NCBI GenBank assembly: GCA_014338405.1
Contig: JTDE01000954.1
Coordinates: forward strand, 74,942 to 138,941
Length of the DNA stretch: 64,000 bases
Direction: 5' to 3'
Source: Paragonimus skrjabini miyazakii
Lineage: Eukaryota > Platyhelminthes > Trematoda > Plagiorchiida > Troglotrematidae
The translations under genes were made by a program, and so were the position numbers. The notes beneath the pieces were generated by a model. That model was not told the DNA's origin, made no database searches, and saw only the letters and a list, made by a program, of their open reading frames with translations. Below are positions 1 through 12,551 of this stretch, one piece after another. Numbering within the stretch: position 1 is the first letter of the stretch; every line of letters starts with the position of its first letter.

Positions 1-118
1 TCCACTCTGACTATCTTCAAGTCAGGAGGGCACCAACCGACTTCCAGAATAGTGTCATCGGGCAGACGGGGTTACTTACCAAAAATTAGCCCCGTAGAAG
101 AAAATATTTTTTGCATTA

Positions 119-218
119 NNNNNNNNNNNNNNNNNNNNNNNNNNNNNNNNNNNNNNNNNNNNNNNNNNNNNNNNNNNNNNNNNNNNNNNNNNNNNNNNNN
201 NNNNNNNNNNNNNNNNNN
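119..218. other. assembly gap (100 N)
   Basis: Exactly 100 consecutive N, the usual placeholder for a scaffold join of unknown size. Sequence left of it (1-118) and right of it may not be truly adjacent. Confidence 0.99.
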
Positions 219-2667
219 ATAAATGGATAAGCCAGTTATGGTCGCATATTATGGCAGTACAAAGAGAATAATGCTTAAAACCGTGGGCAAACTAGACGGG
301 CGTTTTAGGCCGTGTACTGACTGCTGGCTGAGATAAAAAATTCAGGATTTTAATGTCTGACGTTGAAGTTATAACACCAACTCAGTTAACTGATGACAAA
401 ATGCAGTAATGTATGCTGACTGCCGTAACACAAGTGATTAACTGACCGGTTTATCTGTGGGACTCTGTTTGTCAACTAGTCAATACCCAACAGATGAATT
501 CAACTGTCAACTGAAGTCTTGGTTCAGAGACAAACTCTGTCACTAATCAGCATCCAGGACCAAAATGAGTTTGAAGAATTAACATTGTTTTAAACACGGT
601 ATAGTTAAAAAAGAGGGACGGAATGAGATGGCTTCAACTTTGAGACCTTTGTGACATCCGTATAGAACACATATTCGTTTTGATTATTAATAAAGTGACA
701 CTCCTGAAAACTCCAAAAAGGGGGCAGTACCTCCTTGGAACATCCACAAACTCTCCCTGTGAACCCAATAGTTAACAATACTGTTCCCTAATAGTTGCAA
801 GAATGCAAGAATGATAACTGTTTCTATCAGTGATCCAGTACGCTGCTTGAAATGTTTTCATAGGCAAACCTTAAATCCTGATACCCAAAAAATACCCTTA
901 CATCGATGTAAAGTTTGATTAATTTGTAAAAAGATTGAGATTAAAGTAAATTTTTAGAGTTACTTTACAAATTCAGCAGAATATACTCCGCGTTTACCAA
1001 GGTTTGTTAATGAGTATTATCCCAGAACTTTATTCTAAACAAATTATCGATCAGAAATGTTGAAACACACTGTGCAAACAGCTCTAATCTTGAAGGTTTG
1101 AATGATAAAATGTGTCTGACATAGTTTTCTTGCTTTTTCTTGAAATACTCTGAGAACTCAGTATATTTCACACTTGCGTTTATTTTATATTTACGCAATA
1201 AGACGTTCTAATTTGTAAAAGAGAGCTGAACTGTAAAAAAGAGGTATATTCGATATGGCTTACTTCTCATTATTAATAACAGAACCTTGGGTGATAGCGC
1301 CACCTAGCTAGAACCGATCGGTGGCATTACATCTGTGGTCGGACTATAGCGGATAATTTGAGAAGGTCGAAATTTATATCAAAAGCAGATCCTGTTAAGG
1401 CGACGGTAGTATTTAGTAACTGATGAAAAATAATGAACTAGTATTTATAACGACAATGTTTCTTATATTTTCCTATAGTTAATGTGAATAATGACTAGTT
1501 CTACTTTTTAATTTACAAGATGAACTTTTTATAAAAAATTAACTTACTCACTCGTACCATGCGTTCTGTTTTACAACCGAGTGCTGGTTAATTTTCTGTC
1601 GACGAAAAACTCATCGTGTAGTAAAATGAGACGTTATTGTCATTCAAAAAGAACTGGTTCGATATATCAAATATATGTGGTTCATTCTGGAAACTTCTTC
1701 CAGTGTGTGTCGCATAAGGCACAGAGATCTCAGTTGAAAATTTATTCTAAAACAACACACATTTTTCTTCGTTGTCGATCATTTATAGTAACTGGAGGAA
1801 GTACTGTGGAACTAATAATTAGGTTGAACAACTGTTTGTTTTTGGAACTGAGGATTAGTTGTAATGCAGCAAGTGTGAAGGGAATTCACGTCACACAGTC
1901 TTCCCAGGTGTGAGATAATGTAAACATACGAGAAGTATATATTCAGTCAAGAAACGGAGTCCGCTTAACTCAGCAACAGTATATGGACCTACTGCACGAA
2001 TGTTCGGTAACCTGTCTTCTGGCAGTTCTATTTGTTGAGGTATGTCTACACCTGTGCGGAAAGCCCAAAGTCAACAAAGCATCCGTCAGTGTTCGTTTGG
2101 TCCATTTCTCAGATGCATCGTAAAACCCACGGTTAGCCATGTGCACCAGCACAAAATCTTTCATGGTTAAAACAGCACTAAATTTTTCGTTACATTTTTT
2201 ACAAGTTGTGAATCAGTCATTTGAAAACTTCCCCCGTCACAAATGATGTTTATACAACTGGTTATCTGGCGGAGAATTGGCTGATCTCGTAATACTAGTG
2301 GATGTTGTCCTACGCTTGTTTGATGACACCGGTCATGAGATGTCAGTCTAACTATGAACGTCATAAATTTCAGAGCTTTCTGAACTTTTTGTTGTAACTC
2401 TCAATCTACTTCAAATTTTATTGTGGATATAGTGTTTGTCACAAATTAGTCATGCACAATATCAGACAGTTAAAAGGATTACGTTTATCTGTTCCCCGAT
2501 ATCGAAAAGTTAACTAGGCCTGAATAGCTCCACAATGTAATTGGTAACTTGTTTTCACGTTAAACTTGTCGCCATCGTCGAAAACAAAACCAGGAAGTTT
2601 ATGCCCATAAGCCGAGTGCTTCCACGAATTGTCTTGCAGGTATTGTTTGATTTCTACCAATTTCTAG
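219..2667. other. no supported gene
   Basis: AT-rich sequence with only short open frames in both directions. I see no recognisable protein domain, tRNA, or repeat arm here. Confidence 0.5.
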
Positions 2668-2838
2668 AATGTACAGATGATAAAGTTGATGGAAGAAGAG
2701 GTTGCAACCTTTCGTCTGGTGCTTGATAGTGAACGAGTCGAACGACATCGATATAGATCGATAGTAATGGTGAATCCTGACGCAGGAAATCATCAAAGCA
2801 CTTTAAATGCAAGCGAGCCGAAAGAAGAAACAACTGAA
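2668..2838 (+). CDS. candidate internal exon, charged helical segment
   Basis: Not recognised. The open frame follows a good splice acceptor: a pyrimidine-rich run ending TTTCTAG at 2667. It reads 57 codons to a possible donor GTGAAC at 2839; an earlier donor GTAATG lies at 2767. Both options keep phase 0. The peptide is charged and rich in Glu, Arg and Val (it includes MIKLMEEEVATFRLVLDSER), which suggests a helix or short coiled coil and differs from the Cys/Ser/Tyr-rich translations typical of non-coding DNA here. The frame stays open to 3015, but the later part is less protein-like. No partner exon was found nearby, so this could be chance. Confidence 0.28.
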
Positions 2839-5283
2839 GTGAACTATATTACTATGTGGATTATCTATGAAAAACTGTATCATATGAAGGCACAACCTGG
2901 CACTACACTGCACACTACAATTCACGAGGTTATAAACAGTTATTCGTTGTTTGCTTGGATGTTTCGACAGTTAGTGTTTCTGAAAAATTACCGCAAGGAT
3001 AAACGACCAGGTTGATCTGAAGATTACATCACCCTGAAGAGGTCGACGGCATAAGCTGATCTTCAGTGACAACAAATTTTAAGTACGGGAGTTTGGATGA
3101 ATGGAATCAGTACTGTCTAGACCTGCAATTAATACCCTCTTTCGACGGTAGACAACCTCCACGTCATACCATGCACCGGGGAGGTTCCACTTTGCACAAT
3201 AACTTAGACTCGGTGTTTTTGCAAATAAATCATTAGGTCCATCAGCTGCTATTTACATACCTATATGGCAGTAAAAATAGGAAACTTTACCAAATCAGTT
3301 GTGACGAAAATAAGACACAGAAGATCATTTGAGCAATCGACATAACAACTACTCCGTCGTGTATGTTGTAACAGTCAAAGGATCAAGTGAAAGAGCCTAC
3401 CTAGAAAATGAAACATAACTTGAACTTTTGGTTGTTGACATGATTACATATTGTGTTCAAACCCTGAAATGAAACAGAAGTCATTTATATCAAATTCAGG
3501 TAGTGACTTCAGGATATGAGTGACACCACGGGTCTGGGACAGTCACTTTTCTTCCCTCATTACCAATTATTTCCACCATGTTAACTATAGGTTACATTAT
3601 GACTTGTTAATTTTGCTCCTTCATACAACTGATGACATATTTATGTACAGGCGTCGAAAGGTTAACCGAATGTAGTTGGTCTTGTAAATGCGGGTTGATC
3701 GTAAATGCATACATACACTTTCAGTGTAAGTCATGTAGAAGTAATCCGAGTGAGGTGCACATGTGTATTCGAGGAAGCTCCTATAACGGTTTACGCTTAA
3801 GTAAACACAGAACAAAAATTAATCCCCTGTTAGAGATGGATTATTTTAGGTGAGATCATTGTGTATAAGAACATTTCAGATAACTAAAAATACATCAAAC
3901 GGCTATGTTTTAAAAACTGTTACCATAACAGAAACTGTCGTTGGCAAACTACGCACAACGTAAAACTGTACTAAGTCATTTCTGGGTTAGAGTTTGCCTA
4001 TCTTCCGTTACAAAGGTAAAGTGTTTTCATCCATTTAAAAGGAATATAGTTTGCTGATTTTTTGTAGATTGTTCTCATAGTTGGCTGATTAGTCTTTAAT
4101 TTTCATACTCTCTACATAAATTACTGACGCATTATTGGTTCATACCACCTGATAGATTGACAAACAAACGGTCACACACACTCCCTGTACACCCACTTGC
4201 GGACAACATGTGTAGCAGTTAGAGATCCGATTCAACCTACAGTCATCTGTCCAGACGGTATGGATGTGTATCTCAACAGAGATAGTGGAGGGGCACTGAA
4301 TACACTGCTCCGTCCCGTCCAAGAATAAGCAGAAACGCCGAACACATGGGAAACTTACTCCTTGCGCATACATGCAAATTGTTATTAAACAAGTCCAGCC
4401 GGTGCTGTGGTAAATTGTAAGAAAAACCAACTGGACAACCAAAAACAATTCGTTGGTTAGGGTGGTGGTATTATGAAAAACTGAACATTTTGTTTAAAAT
4501 TACATTTCCCTGGAACGTTCACAATTTGTCCTCAGCATTATCTGATTAGACCTATGGCATAAGTTGGCTTAATAACTGTGGACAGATTGATTTAATGAAT
4601 AGATGCAGTGAATACTTTGATAAAAAGAAAACGTTAGGAAATGTGGACTGTATGAACTTGTCCATCGGCCGACTACAACCGAGTGCTACCAAATGCATTG
4701 AGACCACTGAATCCATTTGGACTGTTTAGTTAGGATAATGTGGAAACAAATTACAATATGACATATGACCACAGGTTTTCCCACCGTAAGTTGACCCTTT
4801 CGATCGATCCAGTTTCTCAACAGCATACGGTTCATTTTTAACCCGCAACCATCTTTTCAAAACAATTTAACTCATTCTTAGTTAGTTATTTTATAAGCAT
4901 TGATTGCACAAACTGTCTCCAGCTTGTCTATCACTTACGCACAGGCAAGCTGACCGCGTAAGCTGCTTCGATGTTTGCTCAACTGTTGTTAACATTTCAC
5001 AGAGCAACACAAATTTTTCGAACGCGAATACGTGTGAACTCGAAGGCACATCTTAGAATAAATCAACCACTTGCTGAGCTTTGCATACACGAATTTGACA
5101 GAGCCCACGGTACAAACCGAATGTTGTGCATTTGTTCTATTTGAGTCTCTTTGATAGCCAGTGTTAAGCAAAGGACAATGAGAATGAGCTGAGAAAAGTG
5201 GACCAATAAAAAAGTCGGCGGCTGTTGATTAAAAAGGACAACCTCTAAGATAGAAACAGAAGTAATGAAACAAACTTTAGTTT
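2839..5283. other. no supported gene
   Basis: No domain or repeat recognised. A Cys-rich minus-strand frame at 4140-4448 was considered and rejected. A weak plus-strand open stretch near 3516-3585 has a poor acceptor. Confidence 0.45.
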
Positions 5284-5340
5284 ACTGATGGGTAGTCGGG
5301 TTGAACAAAACCTACAGTTGACCGCACAGACATTCCAATC
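5284..5340 (+). repeat. family A left-arm fragment (degenerate)
   Basis: Shares the opening of the family A arm seen at 12.56 and 21.79 kb: a GATGRGTAGTCGGG block, then TTGAACA, then an ACAGTTGACCGCA stretch matching the ACAATTGATCGCA block. Heavily diverged, and nothing of the centre or right arm follows. Confidence 0.4.
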
Positions 5341-7380
5341 TATGGAAATGCGACAGTTCCAATTAACTGTGGGCGATGTTTGACTTAAAACATATTGTTG
5401 TATTAAGTGAAATAAAAACTGATACACTGATTAGAATGGCGCTCAATGTACGTGAACCTACCCGTGAGTAATACATATCAAAAGTTAAAGAATTTTGGAT
5501 TGATAGAACCCACTTACAGTAGCTGAACATTAAAGATTCCCAAGGATGAGAGCCATAAGCATGCCAGCAGCGTAAGCGATGACACAGTACTGCTATTGCG
5601 ATCTGGAACTGCTGACCAGTTTGTAATGGGAAACTTGGCACTTTGTCATTGCTGAGTGTAACTTAGCACTGCTGTACTTCTATATTTTTTTCTCTTGACG
5701 TCAGGCGACACTTATTTTTAGTAGTCTCCATGTTAAACTAGTGTTTGAAAACAAGAAATCGGACGAATTCAGTGATTATTAGAATACAAGGGCGGCTGCT
5801 TTTGATCGATAGTGTAGGCATCCTTAGTGGTTGCTACAACAAGACAAGCATTAATGCGCTCTCAGTGTGTTCTGATAAGACATCGATAAATTAGCTGCGC
5901 TCATCACTGTGTTACATTCGGAACATATAGTGGAACTAGATTTTTTGGGACACTACAACTTAGGTTTTGGTGAAATTGGCTCGTTAAATTTAAAAAAAGG
6001 TCAATAGAAATCAGTAAGATGAAGTTGTGCAATGTTGATTATTCGGCACAACGTTTGTAATAGTATTGTATACCCTCAATGTTATGTTACTTAATGTAAA
6101 ACAAGCGGACTTTGCTAAGTGACAAGAGTGTACCTTATGTTATTGCTCATGTTAGCGCATTGTGCTTTAGGTGTGCGATGTTCAAACAGGCTGATTACAA
6201 TTGATTAACTGGATAAAATTTTGAATTTGTCTTTTATGTTGTCCGATCTTCAACTTACATTCCATATGCTGTTTGCATAACATCACGCCATCAGAAAAAA
6301 CATGAAGCATAACTTTTCTAAGTTCTTTTGAGAACAAAGCAATGTTTAGTTTACTCTCAACGGATAGACCTTGTCTTACTTATGTACTTCAGTGTAGTCA
6401 CCACAGTGCTCACTTTTTATCAGTAAACCGAAACGAAGTTGTATATTGAACTGTATTTCACTCAAACCATGAACTTCCCAGTCCATTCCTAAAAATTAAT
6501 TGATTTTGCCTTTAAGCCTACACCAATATGGTAAGTTCGACTTTATGTGGAACGGTGTTTTTAAATATGACATCTCAGTCTGTGTGATTTTGCCAAAGAC
6601 GGACCGCTACGATGAGATGTGACGATTTGTGATAATTGACACATGACTAGTAGTTATTATACGGGATGAATTTAGCAGCTCGTTATTTAAATGTTTGCGT
6701 ATCCCAGTATTAGACATTGGCGTTAGGAATTGTTGGCTGTGGGATGGCGATATTACAATTCGTCCACTCTGCAGGAAAAGTATACGCCCAGTTATTCTGT
6801 TTCATCTATGTTCGGTAATATGAGGTGTCCACGCATTACATTTTTTTTAACTCTGCCCCAAATCGTTATTAAACGGAATATCCGTAAAGTGACCTATCAT
6901 GAGTTTGTCGTATCATATTCAATCACCAATATATAGAAATAGTTTGTTTATGTTACGTAACTGAAACAAATCAGCTCATCCTCTCAGAAACGTCAGCATT
7001 ATTACCCTGTTTCAATTTTTTTGATAGGGCATTCTTCCATGTCGTTGGCCAGTGAAACACATTATTTCCACAGTAAACTTATCAATCTAATGGTAATCCG
7101 GTCGTTCCAAATTTCAATATCATAAACAAGTTACCATGCTCATGCGTATTTTGGCCCTGATTTACTGGGAAAAAAGCAGCTCAATTTTTCCTTCAATAGT
7201 AATCAAAAAGTAACCATTTCACTATATTGAAGTAGACTGCCGTGTACTATTTTACATCCAAGGTTGCTAATGGTACAGAGGAAACCAATGTTTTAGAAAT
7301 TAATATCAGAATATACAAATAGAAAAATCAGCCGTGCAATTAATTTTTTGTAAGATCTATGACTATTCAACCTACTGTAA
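5341..7380. other. no supported gene
   Basis: Only short frames. I see no domain, repeat or RNA gene. Confidence 0.45.
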
Positions 7381-7515
7381 GCAGTAAGGGGTTTAGCTTA
7401 TAGATGATAAACTTTAGTTGTAGCTAATCACAGCCCTTGCATTCTCATAAACACTCCAGCTAGCATTGGAAAAACGAAGCATTAAACCCGACTCCTTATT
7501 CTTACGGCTTGTCAT
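7381..7515 (+). repeat. family A left-arm fragment
   Basis: Matches the left arm of the 12.5-kb copy in order: GCAGTAAGGGGTTTA, a diverged TAATCACAGC block, then GCATTCTCATAAAC, CACTCCAGC and a degenerate GAAGCATTAAACCCGACTC. The tRNA-like centre and right arm are absent. The element is a relic. Confidence 0.5.
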
Positions 7516-8524
7516 TAGGGTAAATCCTTGCTACTATCGGGATTGGAGTCTCATCTATTCTTTCAGTTGCAAAAAATACCAAACGAACAGTAGAGATGCT
7601 GGGGTTGTTGTCGTATTGAACAGGCTATTTAATCGCGTTTACGGTACAGCCATTGATTTTACTGAGGTCACTATTTGCAGCAAGTATCGGTACCATTTTT
7701 TCGTCATTTTCAGCCCCTCTGACATATATAAACTGACAACTTGATCTTTACTATCCTTCATTCAATAGTCACACAGTTCAGGGATAGACGGACTTGGCGA
7801 ACAGGCAAACATATTCAAGCCAGGCATGAGCGCGTTGCCTAAGGCTCTATGCTTCAGCTAACCAGATCATTAGATAAAGACGACCGCCGTACTTGCATGT
7901 TCCTGTTCCACACAAGTCTGTTGTGAAGTTATTGTTAGCTCAAAATGTTAAAACGATAGTCAAGAGTCAAAATAATGACTAGAATGCGATCATGTTTGTT
8001 TAACTTACGACACATTCTTTATAACTGTTTGTAACAATGATGTCAGCCGTTATGCAAAACGACTTTTTGGTTCTGTCAGAGGTAATGCACATATGAGTGA
8101 ACAAAGAGTGGATTAGTCTAGCAGTATAGATGTGGATTCCTCAACGTTGGTGCTATCTGGATATTTTTAACTGCCATGTCTAACTGGTTGGAAAGTATAC
8201 TGCTATGTGCTATCTTTTCAGATGACGGTAAAAAGCAGTTCAATTCTATCAATTACTAAATAGTGCAATCGTACTCAATGTAAACAAACAATGGAGTAGA
8301 TTTCGTATATTTTGTTTCGTGCGTGGACAGTGTGTAGAAAAAAATCAGAACAATGGTGATTTGAGCCATACCAAGAAGTATTATTTTTACTATATCGTGT
8401 TTTAATAAACCCCTTCGCTATTGCGTCACAAAACCTTGTCTTAGTTAATTTGGTCGTTTAAATCAAATGTGTGTTCAAGCAAATTGATTAAATCACCATC
8501 TCTCATAATTGAATATGACGTGAT
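7516..8524. other. no supported gene
   Basis: AT-rich, short frames only. Nothing recognised. Confidence 0.45.
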
Positions 8525-8570
8525 AGCTGATCATTAATGTTGGTGCAGTGTGCACCAACATGTATCAGCT
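8525..8570. repeat. perfect hairpin with outer stem
   Basis: An 11-bp perfect inverted repeat (ATGTTGGTGCA at 8537-8547 and its complement at 8551-8561) encloses a 3-base loop. An outer 7-bp pair, AGCTGAT (8525-8531) with ATCAGCT (8564-8570), extends it. It could be the residue of a palindromic element end. Function unknown. Confidence 0.7.
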
Positions 8571-9956
8571 GTGATTGGTTGCAAGTTCTCCAATCGGAAT
8601 ACCAATTCAGCTTAATATCATTGTAGTTTCATACAGCCAGATGTTCACGAGTGAAATTATTTGGACCGATAATTATGGTTTATTCTTGAATGAAACTTTT
8701 TATAAGTGGTAACCGAAGAACTTTAGTTAGGGGTACAGGATTACATGCGATTTTAGAGAAGAATACTTGATTACATATGAGAATCCGAATAAAGGGGATG
8801 TTCAGAATTGGAGAAAATTCTTTAAAACGTTGACAAATAATAATTTCAACTGAACCAGAACACGGATTATCTTCAGGGAAGAATCTTAGCGGTCATAAAG
8901 CGTTTAAAGCCTTTAATCAGAAGAGAGGCAAATATGACCGGAGGACAATACATCCAAAGCTAAAGTACATGTTTATTCAGAAAAAGGGGAACATGAGTAA
9001 ACAGGGGTTGTAAGCGACTGCAAACATCGGCATCTTTATTTCTCTCGTTTTAATAAATTCACTGTCAACATGGTGCGGCTGTGAAAACCTATGACTCCTT
9101 GGGTCACCTGATTAGTTAACAGGCTAGGAAGTAAAAGAAATCTTGCCAATGGGGAAAGTGAAAAACAGTATGCTCGCCTTAAGTTTTTAACGTAAAAATA
9201 TAAGCTGTCTGTCTCTGACCCTATTTAGGGATAAACAAAATGTGTAAGACAAAATGTTTTACTACAACCGTCCTGCAAAGCGAGATAGGAAAATATCTCC
9301 GACTATGATACATTAAAGATGACATCATTTGCACACATTATCGGAACCGCGTCCTTGAAAACTGGCTAGTGTATTGTGAGGAAAAACATCTGGAAAAAAT
9401 CGTTTTACAGACGACAATCAAATCGTCTCTAATCATTGACGGTGACCAGGAAATTTAACTTTCTCATGCCAGTTGACCACATGGCTAAATGATCACCATC
9501 GTTTGTTGTGTGGAGTTCCTCATTAGTGTAGATGTACCCATTCTAGATGCATGTTGATTTTTGCACAAGTTTCCTAGAAGAAATTAGGATTCGTCAGTCT
9601 GTTTTTTACATCAGTCTTGTGTGGTTATTTTGTGGTGCTTGGTAAAGTTATGCACAGTTTGGTAGTCTATCAATGATTAAGTGAAAAAAGATGAATGAAA
9701 CACCAAGCAAACGACTGCTATTGAACGCTAGTGAACCAGTCTAACCAGCATGTTAGGTTTCATACCAGAATCGAAAGCTGTTGTAAGATTCTTCAGTGAT
9801 TGCATTGACAATGGGGAGTTCCCAAAGTTTCACTGGAATATTTTACGTCGATGAAATGTAACGTCCACAGTTAAAACGCTACAACATCATTCTCACAATG
9901 AAAGTGGTATGTGGTAATCAAACATTGACGGATTAACAAGTAATCTGCTTCGATGT
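8571..9956. other. no supported gene
   Basis: No domain or repeat recognised. The stretch just before 9957 may hold the undefined 5' part of the Penelope-like element. Confidence 0.4.
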
Positions 9957-10071
9957 GTGGTTGCTGTCCAGACGCTCTCCAACAAGAACAGGAAGTCGCT
10001 CGGACGATACGTTTGGAAGGAGGTGCAAAATAAAATGCACAAAAGAAGAAACAAGTTAATGTGTAGTCTAA

Positions 10072-10735
10072 ATGCGATCAAGCCGCCAGCAGGGTTTCCA
10101 GTGGAATCAAGAACGGTATGTTCACTGCTTTTTACCTATAACGCTGGGCTATATTGAGTCAGAGGAGATATTACTAGACCCGAGACTTTGCCATCTAATA
10201 TCTAATTATAACCGTTTAGACACTGAGGTTAAATTTGAATGCTTACACGTGCAATTAAATGAAACCATCCCGCCGTCAGAATTCAATGCTGAACACTGTA
10301 ATTCCATATTTATGGACATTTGCTATACTTATCTAAATGGCAAGGTACCGTACTGCAGTTTATTGAAGCGGAAACACTCAGATGCTACAGGAGGGTGGCA
10401 ATTCAAACGGAATATTTTATTCATGAGGCCTGACAAGGGAACGGGGTTGGGTTTACACGATATAACTGATTATGTCAAAGAAATATCGTCAGTTCTGTCA
10501 AACAACTAGAGGTTTCAGCAAACGGAGAAAGATGAAGATAAAACGACAACAACCGAGAAAGGCTTATCCAGACTACTTCGCTAAACGAAATGTAGCAGAC
10601 GTTATCGATGCTCCGACGTCCGAACTGGTCAGGTCTACGGGAACGGTCATTCAACGATTATACGGTCTTTCTTAATTCAGAGGGACGGAGTCCCATTAGA
10701 ATCGATCCTAGACATGTACAGTTTGCCACGTCATG
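10072..10735 (+). pseudogene. PLE1 N-terminal region (broken)
   Basis: The frame from 10,072 to 10,509 gives 145 codons. Its C-terminal third, with KRNILFMRPDKGTGLG, matches the conserved pre-RT motif of Penelope-like proteins. It ends at TAG, and homology continues in another frame (10,472-10,675) to an RLYGLS block, then in a third frame to a GVPLESILDMY block ending at a stop. At least two frame changes in about 250 bases show long inactivity. Confidence 0.75.
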
Positions 10736-10751
10736 CCTACCATAATGACTA

Positions 10752-11330
10752 GTGATGATATTGAAGTCGATCAAATCAAGACTAACTCCTCTTAATCTAA
10801 AGAACACCTTAGGCTCTGTATATCTAATGGACTTAGTGAATTTCTGGAATTACAACATGTTTTCCTTGGATGTGGCCTCCTTATTCACTAAGGTACCATT
10901 ACAACAAACTACCGACCATCTCTGTACCTCTATCGAGAAAAATTGAAAAAGTTATTATTGTCTTGCGTTTATAATGTTCAAGTTCAATTTACTGGAGAGT
11001 TATACGGGAAAAAGATGGAGTAGCAATGGGTTCATCTCTATGTCCGCTATTTGCAGACATATTTGTGACCGAACTAGAGACCACTGAACTCAATCACATC
11101 GTAACTAAATGCAACCCTAACAACCGCTATCTGGGTGATATTTTTTTTTTCAAACGAAGATGATCCCTAAGTCATAGTAAATGAGTTCAACAGAGTACGC
11201 CTGAATATAAAATTCACCATAGAGCTAGAACATCATGAAGAACTCTCATTCTTAGACGTCGCGTTGTTTCGTCGATCAGATGGAGCAATTCAAGGGTCTG
11301 TTCATAGAAGAAAGACGCAGACGGGTTAAT
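10752..11330 (+). pseudogene. PLE1 reverse transcriptase core, catalytic motif damaged
   Basis: Motif A Asp is intact (10,869-10,871). Motif C, normally Tyr-x-Asp-Asp, reads Tyr-Leu-Gly-Asp: the codon at 11,134-11,136 is GGT, so one catalytic Asp is lost. A stop (TGA, about 10,944) and a one-base frame change near 11,012 separate motif A from motif B. A 10-T homopolymer (11,141-11,150) precedes another frame change. The FLDVALFRRSDG block follows, then two adjacent stops near 11,325. The RT role comes from family knowledge; inactivity follows from the lesions. Confidence 0.85.
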
Positions 11331-11356
11331 AGACACATTTTTACAGTTTTGTCTCG

Positions 11357-11911
11357 TTGAAGTTCAAAAGAAATTTGGTGCGCTCTCTGTTGAACAAAGC
11401 TCAAAAGATCTGCTTAATGGGGCAATCTCCAGGAGAAAGTTGCGTATTTTCAGAAAACTCTCACTGGAAATACCCCGGAAGATTCTTAGATGAAAATTTG
11501 CAATACAGCACGAAATTGGAACCCATCCAGACAGCGGAACAGAGGCCGATTTTCATTTGTCTCTAGTATAAAGGTGATCAGGAATACCTACTTTGTAGCA
11601 AGACATCGCGTTTGTCATTCTGTATCTACCTTCTCATCCATCGTTGCCAAGCCAGTCATGTTGAGAGAACCACAAAGCGGTTGTTGGAGGGGATTTGTGG
11701 GCACTTACCGAAATGGCCTCGTAGCGGTTCGATGAAGTCCATTTCCACTGCGATCGGCTCCCATTTACTTGAGACTGGTCATCAAATAGATCCTGTTGAA
11801 ATGTTCCGAGTCATTTACAAGGTTTTTCAATCCTGCTGCAGAACTGTCGACTGTTATCAACAGCCGAGGCTATTGCTTTCAGATCCCACAACCCCTGCAT
11901 CTGTGTCCTAA
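11357..11911 (+). pseudogene. PLE1 thumb region and GIY-YIG endonuclease (decayed)
   Basis: One frame runs through both parts with a stop at about 11,564. KFKRNLVRSLLNKAQKICL and KYPGRFLDENLQ match the post-RT region of Penelope-like proteins. From 11,612, SFCIYLL, SHVERTTKRL and LLETGHQIDPVEMFRVIYKV match the C-terminal GIY-YIG nuclease that cuts target DNA in this class. The YIGR-type core reads HVER, and the CxC pair before it is incomplete, so the nuclease is probably dead. The frame ends at TAA 11,909-11,911. Confidence 0.75.
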
Positions 11912-12159
11912 AACAGTTCGTACAAACTCTTAACCTCCTTTGATCAATTATTCCACATTCACTTGAAACACGAGCGAGCCAGAAGCACTTGACACTGACA
12001 AACGCTTGTCTCACGACAGGCCCGTGTGTCATTGACCTATTCAACAATACTCCCACCCACCTTCAGTAAACTGTGATTCGTGCCACTTCCGTGACTTCTA
12101 ATGACCTGTTTAACTCGTTATAATTTTCATATATAATTCGTATTTACCCTATATAATTG

Positions 12160-12200
12160 TAAAAGCCTGATGAGAATTATCGAAAGTAACTGTCTGCTAA
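12160..12200 (+). ncRNA. possible decayed hammerhead ribozyme
   Basis: CTGATGAG (12,167-12,174) is followed six bases later by CGAAA (12,181-12,185). These are the two invariant core boxes of a hammerhead, with an AATTAT spacer able to form only a minimal stem II. A TGTC cleavage-like triplet follows at 12,191-12,194, but the stem III base next to it does not pair, so it is probably inactive. Known: Penelope-like elements carry hammerheads in their terminal repeats. Position, about 250 bases past the GIY-YIG frame, fits. Chance occurrence cannot be excluded. Confidence 0.35.
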
Positions 12201-12551
12201 ATTAACATTTTATGAATTCTACGGGAATCCGGGGAAGGACAACAGAAACAGAGACTTGTGTAATTTGCACCATAAAAGGTGGGTAATCCGAAATAGTGCA
12301 TCTGTAAAAACGCTATTAGTTTAACAGGAACGATACGTTTTATGCGAAATACACATTTCTAGTCCAGGAAGGTTGTTGGCTTTAAACTGACCCCTTCGTT
12401 CTCTTATCCGGTTGTCTACGTTATCCATTTGAGCACTATCAATCACTTGTCATCGCATAAATTACTGTCCAGACAGGAAAATGCAATATTGATGAGCTCC
12501 AGTAAAAGTGACACATCAGTCTAATGTTTTTATTCGAAAATGGACCATATA
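12201..12551. other. no supported gene
   Basis: Spacer between PLE1 and the intact family A copy. Nothing recognised. Confidence 0.45.

Larger units (their letters stand above)
9957..12195 (+). mobile_element. Penelope-like retroelement, copy 1 (PLE1), inactive
   Basis: Translated blocks follow the order known for Penelope-like elements. They are an N-terminal region with the conserved RPDKG motif (near 10,434), a degenerate YGL plus GVPL segment (10,660-10,735), RT motif A within FSLDVASLFTKVPL (Asp at 10,869), motif B block GVAMGSSLCPLFADIF (11,017 on), motif C (11,128), FLDV block (11,250s), KFKRNLVRSLL (11,360 on), and a C-terminal GIY-YIG-like block (11,612-11,830). The blocks lie in three frames, so several indels have occurred. 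A single-base loss sits just before motif B, and a 10-T run follows motif C where the frame changes again. Ends are not defined; the 3' limit is set by a possible hammerhead motif. Confidence 0.85.

Noticed and set aside
4140..4448. Cys-rich minus-strand frame (possible secreted domain)
   Set aside because: Cys spacing fits no family I know, there are no supporting splice sites, and a donor-like GTAAGT sits inside it.
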